This document shows positions 52,159-59,394 of a DNA stretch of 62,853 nt, one piece after another (position 1 is the first letter of the stretch; the number at the start of each line of letters is the position of its first letter). The DNA comes from Prevotella sp. (GTDB lineage: Bacteria > Bacteroidota > Bacteroidia > Bacteroidales > Bacteroidaceae): NCBI GenBank assembly GCA_017412705.1, contig JAFPWS010000061.1, positions 1 through 62,853 of the forward strand. Direction: 5' to 3'. A program made the translations under genes and the position numbers. The notes beneath the pieces are model-generated. The model did not search any database, was not told the origin of the DNA, and saw only the letters and a list, made by a program, of their open reading frames with translations.

Positions 52159-54345
52159 ATGGCGGTTATGAAAAGAAACAAGATGGATTTACTGACGATA
52201 CAGCACGAGGATTTCACGATGTATGTTGAATGTACGAAGTTCGACGGCATCTGGGATAAGGCGACAAGGAATGTGGGCGAAGAGAATCTTCTGTCTGCAT
52301 ATTCTTGGTCGGAGGGTGTTGAGTCGGTAGATGTAAATGGACGGCAATTAGCAACGAGTGGTGAGCAGGCACCAGCCATATTCTTTGATAATACGGACTA
52401 TCCGATATGGGTGGAGTTTAAGAAGCATGTTGACAACGCGCAGTTCGGCTCTGAACTGCAGAGCGATAATGACCGCTTTTCATTCAGGGGACAAACACTT
52501 GCTGGCTATATCAACTATGGCAATGACATTGGGAAGAGTGAACTGAACTTTGTCTATCAGATAGGTTCATACAAAAGACGCTTTACGTTGGGCTATGAGG
52601 TACTCAGCATGAAACTGAACTATCACGAGCATTGGAAGAAGATAGTTGAGGACATTGAGGAGGAATATCTCATGTTATCGCTCGACTATTTGCGTCGTAC
52701 TTTTCATGGATTTACACCTGATACAAAAGGTGAGACGCAGGAACTTATCTGGTGGAGCGTGTTTGCGGGAGAGCAGCAAAAGTTTATCAAGGCCTGTAGA
52801 AATATCATCGAGCGTCCTCGTCATCGGCTTCGTGGCTATGAGGTATATCTGAGGGCTGATAAATTGAAGCGTGTGCCGTTGAATATCGAGAATGAACTGG
52901 CAGAACACAGAAAGGAACCAGCCCACCTGTATCGGGTGGAAGAACAAATACAATCCAACGATACTCAGGAGAACCGTTTCCTGAAATATGCCTTAGGGCA
53001 GATCGCTGCAAAGTATGAACCGTTGAAAAAGCGTATAGAGTCGATTAATGGTCTCGCGGATACGAAGAAAAAAGAACTGAATGATATACTGGATACGTTG
53101 AAGCATCTGCAACGACATCCTTTCTTCAGAACGGTAGGACGATTCAAAGGACTCAATCAGGAAAGTCTTGTGCTGCAAAGAGCGACAGGCTATAGTCAGA
53201 TTTACAGGACGTGGAATCTGCTTCGTCGTGCCTATTCATTGAACGACGGTATCTACCGCCTGCAGTCAAAGGACATTGCCACGCTTTATGAGATATGGTG
53301 CTTCATTGAGGTGAGCCACATCGTGAGAGATCAACTCGGCATCAGCAAAGAGGACATTGAGCATCGTAACCGTATGGAGATGAATGGTGTGTTTACTTGG
53401 GAGTTGGGTAAGGGTGAACATTCGCGGATCCTGTTCAAGAAAGATGGCGTGGAGTTGGCTGAACTGGTCTATAATCCCAAACATACGGACAAAGAGAACG
53501 ATAGTATTGGCATTGTGAATGTAGAGAGTCGTACTGTACCTCAGAAGCCGGACATTGTGTTGCAACTGACGAAGAACGATGTGGAGAAAGGTATGAAGAT
53601 GACTTATCTCTTCGATGCGAAATACCGAATTGAAGGAAAAGATGATCATCATGTAGATACGCCTCCAGATAATGCCATTAACCAAATGCATCGCTATCGT
53701 GATGCTATTTACTATAAGGACTATGCTGCCGATCAACTGAAAAAGGAGGTGATAGGTGGCTATATCCTGTTCCCTGGTGACGGTGAGCCTGCTGATGTGC
53801 AAGTGTCAAAGTTCTATAAAACGATAGGTGAAGTGAATATCGGCGCATTTCCTTTACGTCCAAAGGATGGACGAAACAGGGTGTTATTGGAAACGTTTAT
53901 TCGTGAACTAATCAACAATAAAGCTGCAAGAATTCTCAGTGATTCGATTCCTCAAAAGGGACTATTTTATCAAAAGGGTGAGCCTGTGTATCTGATGATT
54001 TCGGCAAGTAATCAGTATAATGTCGGTTACATGGAGGACTTGAAGAAAGGGCTTCCTTGCAAGTTTTACTGTAGTTATCATGGCATCAAGGATGATGTGA
54101 ATTTGCAGAAGATTGGTTACTTGATTCCGACTTTTGGAAATCAGTTTTCTGGTTACTATCAAGTCAAGTCGGTGAATACTAGAGCCTTTGGTGACTCAGA
54201 AGAGTCGTATCGGATAGAGTTTGAACTTGACAATTACAAGAATATAGGATACCAGGTTAATTCAAGGAGTCAGGAATCATTAGGAGTCCCTTTCACTTAT
54301 TCAGAATTTATGAAGTATTGTAATGGGCATCGATTAAACGGATAG
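52159..54345 (+). CDS. DUF2357 (McrC-like) PD-(D/E)XK nuclease
   Basis: A 728-residue protein. The DUF2357 region (about 100-330) is followed by a PD-(D/E)XK nuclease core, KPDIVLQL (Asp near 465) and YLFDAKYRI (Asp-x-Lys near 486). The last 120 residues (GEPVYLMISASNQYNVGYME onward) form an extra domain of unknown fold. DUF2357 nucleases normally act with a McrB-type GTPase/AAA+ encoded just upstream, as in McrBC and LlaJI-type restriction. None is present here; the upstream gene is Fic. The vsr relic downstream suggests that a larger restriction locus once existed. Confidence 0.85.
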   Translation: MAVMKRNKMDLLTIQHEDFTMYVECTKFDGIWDKATRNVGEENLLSAYSWSEGVESVDVNGRQLATSGEQAPAIFFDNTDYPIWVEFKKHVDNAQFGSELQSDNDRFSFRGQTLAGYINYGNDIGKSELNFVYQIGSYKRRFTLGYEVLSMKLNYHEHWKKIVEDIEEEYLMLSLDYLRRTFHGFTPDTKGETQELIWWSVFAGEQQKFIKACRNIIERPRHRLRGYEVYLRADKLKRVPLNIENELAEHRKEPAHLYRVEEQIQSNDTQENRFLKYALGQIAAKYEPLKKRIESINGLADTKKKELNDILDTLKHLQRHPFFRTVGRFKGLNQESLVLQRATGYSQIYRTWNLLRRAYSLNDGIYRLQSKDIATLYEIWCFIEVSHIVRDQLGISKEDIEHRNRMEMNGVFTWELGKGEHSRILFKKDGVELAELVYNPKHTDKENDSIGIVNVESRTVPQKPDIVLQLTKNDVEKGMKMTYLFDAKYRIEGKDDHHVDTPPDNAINQMHRYRDAIYYKDYAADQLKKEVIGGYILFPGDGEPADVQVSKFYKTIGEVNIGAFPLRPKDGRNRVLLETFIRELINNKAARILSDSIPQKGLFYQKGEPVYLMISASNQYNVGYMEDLKKGLPCKFYCSYHGIKDDVNLQKIGYLIPTFGNQFSGYYQVKSVNTRAFGDSEESYRIEFELDNYKNIGYQVNSRSQESLGVPFTYSEFMKYCNGHRLNG

Positions 54346-54351
54346 GGGAAA

Positions 54352-54495
54352 ATGGATAAACTCTCACCAGAACAACGGCATAAGAATATGGCGGCAAAGG
54401 GCTGGCACTGTATCACGGTATGGGAATGAGAGTTGAAACCATCAAAGCGGGAAAAGACACTGGAGCCAATCCCTACATCGGCTATACACCAGTAA
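54352..54495 (+). pseudogene. vsr: vsr (very-short-patch repair endonuclease) relic
   Basis: From ATG at 54352 the frame reads MDKLSPEQRHKNMAA, which is the start of Vsr, and runs straight into KGWHCITVWE, which belongs near the C-terminus. The central catalytic part of about 100 residues is deleted in frame. The next codon is TGA where Vsr usually has Cys, after which ELKPSKREKTLE continues the tail. Vsr normally accompanies a cytosine-5 methyltransferase, which is not in the window. The relic sits six bases after the DUF2357 stop. Confidence 0.8.
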
Positions 54496-54658
54496 CCAAC
54501 GCAGAATACAATATATACAATCCTGGCATTACATACGCTGATGGACAAGACAACTATCCCGCAGCGAAAAATCCGACGACATCCGCAACGGCTCACAAGG
54601 CTACGCCAACGTCGGTTTCAGAGAGTAGTGAGGGTGGATCGGTAGAATATCTAAAGGG

Positions 54659-54844
54659 TTATTGATATTTTGTAAAGTGATACTTGTCGCGTAGTGCCTG
54701 CTGCTGATCAGCAGGGAGAGAGGTTAAATAGGCTTTCCAGCCTGGACAGAAGTTGATGTGCCAACGCCAGAAACGTCCCATTATCGACTTGGGGTTCTTC
54801 TCGTAATGCCCCCTCAATTTGCAATTTTCACATGGATATGCCAT
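54659..54844 (-). CDS. Small conserved cysteine-containing protein
   Basis: A 61-residue protein starting MAYPCENCKLRGHYEKNPKS, with a CxxC at 5-8 and a third Cys at 33 in WRWHINFCPGWKAY. It looks like a small family common in Bacteroidota. It may bind zinc or iron. It follows the MarR-type gene by 9 bp on the same strand and is probably co-transcribed. Function is unknown. Confidence 0.65.
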   Translation of the reverse strand: MAYPCENCKLRGHYEKNPKSIMGRFWRWHINFCPGWKAYLTSLPADQQQALRDKYHFTKYQ

Positions 54845-54853
54845 AGTTGTATT

Positions 54854-55297
54854 CTATTTATTTTTAAGTGATTCAATAATCGTGTCGAGCTCCTGGGCAA
54901 GGTGCTGATAGTCCTCGGATTTCAGCGGACAGGCGGAAAGTTGTTCACCCATACCAGCAGGAATCTGAGCGTAGGCCTCTTCCTCCAGTTGTTTTCCTTT
55001 TGGGGTGAGGCTGACAATCTGCTGACGCTTGTCCTGCTCGCCCTTCTTGCGGCTGACGATGCCGAGCTTCTCCATTCGCTGGAGTAAGGGAGTGACGGTG
55101 TTCGTCTCTAGCAACAGTCGATGGGCGATGTCGTTCACAGGCTGGTTGTCCTTCTCCCAGAGCACCATCAGCACGAGGTACTGCGGATAGGTGATACCCA
55201 GTGCCGTCAACAGCGGCGTGTAGGCCTGTGTCACCAGTCGTGAAGCCGTATAGAGCCGGAAACAAATCTGATTGTCGAGTTGTAACTCTGTGTGCAT
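54854..55297 (-). CDS. OhrR-like MarR family regulator
   Basis: A 147-residue winged-helix repressor. QICFRLYTASRLVTQAYTPL followed by LTALGITYPQYLVLMVLWE is the OhrR signature, including the peroxide-sensing Cys near residue 12 (ICF). The wing segment is TVTPLLQRMEKLGIVSRKKG. OhrR proteins release DNA when this Cys is oxidised by organic peroxides. It lies 22 bp after a glutathione peroxidase gene; three palindromes upstream of that gene are the likely sites. Confidence 0.9.
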   Translation of the reverse strand: MHTELQLDNQICFRLYTASRLVTQAYTPLLTALGITYPQYLVLMVLWEKDNQPVNDIAHRLLLETNTVTPLLQRMEKLGIVSRKKGEQDKRQQIVSLTPKGKQLEEEAYAQIPAGMGEQLSACPLKSEDYQHLAQELDTIIESLKNK

Positions 55298-55319
55298 ACT
55301 CTAAACTCTAAACACTAAA

Positions 55320-55865
55320 CTAAGCCAACATTGCTTCCACATCCTTCTCAAAATCCTTTGGCTCAGTCGTAGGCGCATAACGCTTGATAGTCTTACCATC
55401 CTTCGAGATGAGGAACTTGGTGAAGTTCCACTTGATGTCGCTGTCTTTCTCCACGCTCTTGCTGATAGCCTTGAAGAGTGTCTTGGCGGCTTTGGCCTTC
55501 AGACCGTTATACTCCTCAGTAGGGGCCTGTGTCTTCAGATACTCGAAGATGGGTTCTGCGGCAGGGCCGTTCACGTCGGTTTTCCTCATCATCTGGAACG
55601 TCACGCCATAGTTCAGTTGGCAGAACTCCTCAATCTGACCGTCAGTGCCAGGGTCCTGCTCCTTGAACTGGTTGCAGGGGAAGCCGATGATGACCAGTCC
55701 CTTGTCCTTATACTTCTGGTTCATTTCCTCCAGTCCTGCGAACTGAGGGGTGAATCCGCACTTGCTGGCTGTGTTGACAATCAGCAGCACCTTACCTTCG
55801 AACTGAGAGAAATCTATCTCCTTACCTTTGCTCGAAAAAGCCTTGAAATCATAAATCTTTGCCAT
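55320..55865 (-). CDS. Glutathione peroxidase family protein
   Basis: A 181-residue peroxidase reducing organic peroxides, probably with thioredoxin rather than glutathione as electron donor in Bacteroidota. NTASKCGFTPQF has the peroxidatic Cys (in place of Sec), IGFPCNQFKEQDPG the Gln, and IKWNFTKFLI the Trp-Asn of the active site. The start at 55865 (MAKIYDF) is favoured over 55895. It forms an operon with the OhrR-like gene and the small cysteine protein. Confidence 0.93.
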   Translation of the reverse strand: MAKIYDFKAFSSKGKEIDFSQFEGKVLLIVNTASKCGFTPQFAGLEEMNQKYKDKGLVIIGFPCNQFKEQDPGTDGQIEEFCQLNYGVTFQMMRKTDVNGPAAEPIFEYLKTQAPTEEYNGLKAKAAKTLFKAISKSVEKDSDIKWNFTKFLISKDGKTIKRYAPTTEPKDFEKDVEAMLA

Positions 55866-55927
55866 CGTTTTTATTTTTAATATTAATCCTTGCATGATAG
55901 CTGTCCCTTATCAAGGAAGTCTAAATA

Positions 55928-56021
55928 TATCGTTTGCGATACAAATGTACGACAATTATTTTATATCGCAAGCGATTTACCTAAATCTTTAAGTTTGTTT
56001 AACGTTAAATCGTGCGCGATA
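55928..56021. promoter_or_regulatory. Three TATCG-N4-CGATA palindromes around the peroxidase promoter
   Basis: Sites at 55928-55941 (TATCGTTTGCGATA), 55964-55977 (TATCGCAAGCGATT) and 56008-56021 (AATCGTGCGCGATA). The minus-strand -7 box TACATTTG at 55942-55949 lies between the first two, so site 1 covers the start point and site 2 the -33 region. This is repressor geometry, and the OhrR-like protein of the same operon is the probable ligand. Confidence 0.72.
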
Positions 56022-56182
56022 TTAATAGGGGTATTACCGTCCTGTGACCTGACGTTATTGCGTTAATCTTCGAAAATTACTCGTTTGTTACAGCCTTTTT
56101 TCGTAACTTTACCATCAAAGATGGCGAAATTACTTCGTCTCGGAAAAGCTCAAATAAATTTGGCTTTTCGCTCGACTTTTCG

Positions 56183-56190
56183 TAACTTTG
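56183..56190 (+). promoter_or_regulatory. -7 box of the guanine deaminase gene
   Basis: TAACTTTG followed by CA, 16 bases before the ATG at 56207 and 25 before the ATG at 56216. Confidence 0.65.
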
Positions 56191-56206
56191 CAATCAGAAC
56201 AGAGAA

Positions 56207-57496
56207 GTGAGAAAGATGAAGAAAGTCTATAAGGCACATATCCTCTTTACCAAGGAGCGGACGGGCTTCGAGGTGCTGGAGCACGGCTATATCGCCGTGG
56301 AGGACGGACGCGTGGTAGGCGTCGCTGGGGATCTGAGATCGTTGGGCTGTGAGGAAGCTGAGGTGACTGACTTTGGCGACCGTCTGCTGATCCCTGCCAT
56401 GAACGATATGCATGTGCATGCACCGCAGTACCGCAACCAGGGCATTGCTATGGATCTGGAGTTGCTGCCGTGGCTACAGAACTACACTTTCCCTGAAGAG
56501 GAGAAATATGCCGATATGACCTATGCTGAGCGGATGTACCGCCGCTTTGTCCGCGACCTGTGGCGCTTCGGCACGATGCGGGCCTGTGTCTTTGCCACCA
56601 TCCATACCGAGAGCACCCGACTGCTGATGCGACTCTTCCAGGAGGCCGGCATGGGGGCGATGGTGGGTAAGGTGGCGATGAACCGCAACTGTCCGCCAGA
56701 ACTCTCGGAAACGGTGGACCAGATGGTCGAGGACAACGAGGCGCTGATTGCCGAGTTTAATCTGCCTGATGCCTTGGTGCGCCCCATCATCACGCCGCGT
56801 TTTGTGCCTTCATGCACCCCCGAGATGCTTCGGGCCTGTGGTGATCTGGCGGCCAAGTACCAGATGCCCGTGCAGTCGCACCTCTCGGAGAATATAGCGG
56901 AGATTGCCCTGGTGCAATCATTGGAAAAGGAGAGCACGAGTTATGGCGATGCCTATAATCGCTACGGTCTCTTCGGACAGACACCCACCATCATGGCCCA
57001 CTGCGTGTGGACGGCTGGTGATGAGCTCGAACTGATGAAGCGCAACGGTGTGATGGTGGCCCACTGTCCCACGTCGAACCTCAATCTCGCTTCAGGACTG
57101 GCACCTATCCGAACGTTTATCGAAGAGGGTGTGCCTGTTGGTCTTGGCAGCGACATCAGCGGTGGTCACGACCTGAACATCTTCCGCATGATGGTGCTTG
57201 CCATTCAGGTGAGTAAGATGCACTACCAGCAGAACCACGACATACCGTTCCTTACGCTGTCTGAAGTATTCTGGCTGGCCACGAAGTCGGCTGGCAGCTT
57301 CTTTGGTAAGGTGGGCAGCTTCGAACCTGGCTATGAGTTTGATGCACTAGTGATTGACGACAGCGACCTGAACCACTCTGACTACACGCTGCTGCAGCGT
57401 CTGGAGCGTTATGTCTATCTGGGTGACGACCGTCAGATCGTGCACCGATTCTGCCGAGGACGGGAGATACAAGAGCCTATCATCATTTCAAACTGA
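56207..57496 (+). CDS. Guanine deaminase-like amidohydrolase
   Basis: A 429-residue TIM-barrel metal-dependent hydrolase. NDMHVHAPQYRNQG gives the first two zinc ligands (His69, His71), MPVQSHLSENIAE and MAHCVWTAGDE the next two, and GLGSDISGGHDLN the Asp. This set fits guanine deaminase, which converts guanine to xanthine in purine salvage and breakdown. An alternative start is ATG at 56216 (MKKVYKA). It is monocistronic and divergent from the peroxidase operon. Confidence 0.87.
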   Translation: MRKMKKVYKAHILFTKERTGFEVLEHGYIAVEDGRVVGVAGDLRSLGCEEAEVTDFGDRLLIPAMNDMHVHAPQYRNQGIAMDLELLPWLQNYTFPEEEKYADMTYAERMYRRFVRDLWRFGTMRACVFATIHTESTRLLMRLFQEAGMGAMVGKVAMNRNCPPELSETVDQMVEDNEALIAEFNLPDALVRPIITPRFVPSCTPEMLRACGDLAAKYQMPVQSHLSENIAEIALVQSLEKESTSYGDAYNRYGLFGQTPTIMAHCVWTAGDELELMKRNGVMVAHCPTSNLNLASGLAPIRTFIEEGVPVGLGSDISGGHDLNIFRMMVLAIQVSKMHYQQNHDIPFLTLSEVFWLATKSAGSFFGKVGSFEPGYEFDALVIDDSDLNHSDYTLLQRLERYVYLGDDRQIVHRFCRGREIQEPIIISN

Positions 57497-57581
57497 AGGA
57501 GAAGGTCGTATTTGCTTAGTGTGAATCCTTAAACTATGTTGAAATAACCTTGTAAATATATAGATATTGCTTTAAATTTTG

Positions 57582-57589
57582 TACTTTTG
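57582..57589 (+). promoter_or_regulatory. -7 box of the SDR gene
   Basis: TACTTTTG followed by CA, about 16 to 28 bases ahead of the candidate start codons. Confidence 0.6.
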
Positions 57590-57605
57590 CACTTTAGATT
57601 TATAA

Positions 57606-58373
57606 ATGTATATGACTATGGGTAAAAACGTATTGATAACAGGGGCCACAAGCGGCATCGGACTGGCTTGTGCAAGAAAGTTTGCAGAGAACGGCGACAA
57701 ACTGATTCTTACGGGCAGAAACGAGCATCGACTGGCAGAGATTCGTAATGAGTTGACAGAGAAAGGGACCGAGGTGCTGACCTTGGCTTTCGACGTAAGA
57801 GACCGTGAGAAAGCAAAGAAGTACATCAGCGAACTTCCTGCTGAATGGCATAAAATTGATGTGCTGGTAAATAATGCAGGTCTTGCTTTGGGCTTGGAGC
57901 CTGAGTATGAGGGCAACCTTGATGACTGGGAAACGATGGTCGATACGAACATCAAGGGCTTGCTGACCATGATTCGCCTGATAGTTCCCGGTATGGTGGA
58001 GCGTAACAGCGGCCATATCATCAATGTCGGTTCTGTGGCAGGTGACGCAGCCTATGCAGGCGGCAATGTCTATTGTGCGACAAAGGCTGCCGTCAAGGCT
58101 CTCACTGATGGACTTCGTATTGATGTGGCTGATACGGCCATCCGGGTGACGAACCTGAAACCCGGTCTTGTTGAGACGAACTTCAGCAACATCCGATTCA
58201 AGGGGGATAGGGAAAGAGCAGCTAAACTTTATACCGGTATCAAGCCATTGACAGGCGATGACATTGCAGATGTGGCAGTCTATGCAGCCAATGCTCCCGC
58301 TCATGTTCAGATAGCAGAGGTGTTGATTCTTGCCACTCATCAGGCCAGTGGCAGTGTAATTGTGAGGAAATAA
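57606..58373 (+). CDS. Short-chain dehydrogenase (YdfG-like)
   Basis: A 255-residue NAD(P)-dependent SDR. VLITGATSGIGLACARKFA is the nucleotide-binding TGxxxGxG motif, LVNNAG the structural motif, and IINVGSVAGDAAYAGGNVYC followed by ATKAAVKAL holds the catalytic Ser, Tyr and Lys. It resembles YdfG, which reduces 3-hydroxy acids and serine-type substrates. The ATG at 57618 (MGKNVLIT) is an equally likely start. Monocistronic. Confidence 0.92.
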   Translation: MYMTMGKNVLITGATSGIGLACARKFAENGDKLILTGRNEHRLAEIRNELTEKGTEVLTLAFDVRDREKAKKYISELPAEWHKIDVLVNNAGLALGLEPEYEGNLDDWETMVDTNIKGLLTMIRLIVPGMVERNSGHIINVGSVAGDAAYAGGNVYCATKAAVKALTDGLRIDVADTAIRVTNLKPGLVETNFSNIRFKGDRERAAKLYTGIKPLTGDDIADVAVYAANAPAHVQIAEVLILATHQASGSVIVRK

Positions 58374-58502
58374 TATTATGACTTGTACTTCACTTTCCCA
58401 CGCAGAAATCGCAACTGCTTGATAATCAATTAGTTATAGCGATAAGGTAGAAATGGGATAGACCCTTTCTAAAAATTTGTTTTTCAGAGACTTACGAATG
58501 CC
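58374..58502. other. Intergenic stretch, nothing recognised
   Basis: The 129 bp after the SDR gene have no frame or structure that I can support. Confidence 0.4.
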
Positions 58503-58640
58503 TCATAATGACGGGCGTTGGTGATTTTTTCTGCTTTGTCCGTAGTTTTTACGGATTTTGGGCTTATGTCCGGAAATTTCAGTTTTAAGCAAGTTTAACC
58601 ATCCGTTTTCCCGTTTTGACTCGAATCGGTGTCTTGCCAT
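58503..58640 (-). CDS. Possible small basic protein with its own promoter
   Basis: A 45-residue frame (MARHRFESKRENGWLNLLKT onward), very basic at its end. It begins 16 bases after a minus-strand TACCTTTG box at 58656-58663. There is no clear ribosome site. It could equally be a short non-coding transcript. The TCCGTA/TACGGA hairpin inside it (58539-58555) fits an RNA structure. Confidence 0.35.
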   Translation of the reverse strand: MARHRFESKRENGWLNLLKTEISGHKPKIRKNYGQSRKNHQRPSL

Positions 58641-58655
58641 CGATCTCGTCGGTTG

Positions 58656-58663
58656 CAAAGGTA
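58656..58663 (-). promoter_or_regulatory. -7 box of the possible small transcript
   Basis: The minus strand reads TACCTTTG followed by CA. Confidence 0.5.
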
Positions 58664-58741
58664 CGACTTTTATTTCAAAGAACCGCATCTTTGCTACTGT
58701 TTTTTCAGTCAAAAGAAAAAATCGCCTCAGGGTGTGCCTTC

Positions 58742-58875
58742 TGGGTTTAGGTTTAAGTTTAGAGAGGCTTATATACATATAAGGAGCAAACTAAACCCAT
58801 CGCGTGATTCAGGAACGCTTGATTGAGTTTATGAAGGCATGTATATATACATGGTTAACCCTAAACCTTAAACCT
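58742..58875. repeat. Imperfect inverted repeat with TTTAGG-type arms
   Basis: The left arm (58742-58780: GGGTTTAGGTTTAAG then TATATACAT) and right arm (58838-58875: ATGTATATATACAT then CCCTAAACCTTAAACC) are imperfect inversions around a 57-bp core. The arms are made of short direct repeats, the same style as at 7.1 and 44.8 kb, but no 22-bp units are seen. Confidence 0.6.
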
Positions 58876-58982
58876 GATTTTTTTTCTTGACCGAAATCCC
58901 TTCTTACGGCGTTGAATGTTAAAAATGAACTCCAGATTCGCATATTTACCCGAAAAAGTTTGCTTGATTGGAAAATAATGCG

Positions 58983-58990
58983 TAATTTTG
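58983..58990 (+). promoter_or_regulatory. -7 box of the hipBA operon
   Basis: TAATTTTG followed by CAG, about 83 bases before the hipB-like start at 59074. Confidence 0.6.
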
Positions 58991-59020
58991 CAGCACTAAA
59001 TATCAAGAAAGTGAAGATAA

Positions 59021-59066
59021 ATTATAAATATGATAAATAAATATCAGTTTGTTGAATTATAAATAT
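59021..59066 (+). promoter_or_regulatory. Paired ATTATAAATAT elements in the hipBA leader
   Basis: ATTATAAATAT occurs at 59021-59031 and 59056-59066, 35 bp apart, between the promoter and the hipB-like gene. HipB proteins repress their own operon, so these may be its binding sites. Confidence 0.4.
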
Positions 59067-59073
59067 TTAAATT

Positions 59074-59388
59074 ATGGCAGACTTATATGAATATTCTACG
59101 CCTGAACTGGTAAGATTGCTTGGTTCACGGTTCAAGGATTACAGGATGCGCTGCAACCTCACCCAGAAGGAGGTGGCAGAGCAGTCAGGCATCGGTTTGA
59201 CCACCATCCACAAGTTTGAGAATGGTACGGCAGGCAATCTGTCGTTGTCCACCTTCATCTTGCTTCTCAGGGTGGTCGGTCAGGTGAATGCACTGGACGA
59301 TGTGCTGCCAGAGTTGCCTGAGTCACCTTACCTTGTTCGCAGGGAAGAGAAGAAGGCTCAGAGAATACGTCACACGAATAAGAAGTAG
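59074..59388 (+). CDS. HipB-like antitoxin / XRE regulator
   Basis: A 104-residue helix-turn-helix protein. DYRMRCNLTQKEVAEQSGIG followed by LTTIHKFENGTAGNLSLSTF is the Cro/CI-type fold, with a short basic tail (KKAQRIRHTNKK). It is encoded just ahead of a hipA gene (6 bp), so it is the antitoxin and likely autorepressor. Confidence 0.88.
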   Translation: MADLYEYSTPELVRLLGSRFKDYRMRCNLTQKEVAEQSGIGLTTIHKFENGTAGNLSLSTFILLLRVVGQVNALDDVLPELPESPYLVRREEKKAQRIRHTNKK

Positions 59389-59394
59389 GCTGTT

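Noticed and set aside
54420-54665. An 81-codon plus-strand frame after the DUF2357 gene
   Set aside because: It overlaps the vsr relic in another frame and has no ribosome site or recognisable domain; the relic explains the sequence better.
58539-58555. TCCGTA/TACGGA hairpin as a terminator
   Set aside because: It lies within the possible small frame and lacks a T run directly after the stem on either strand.
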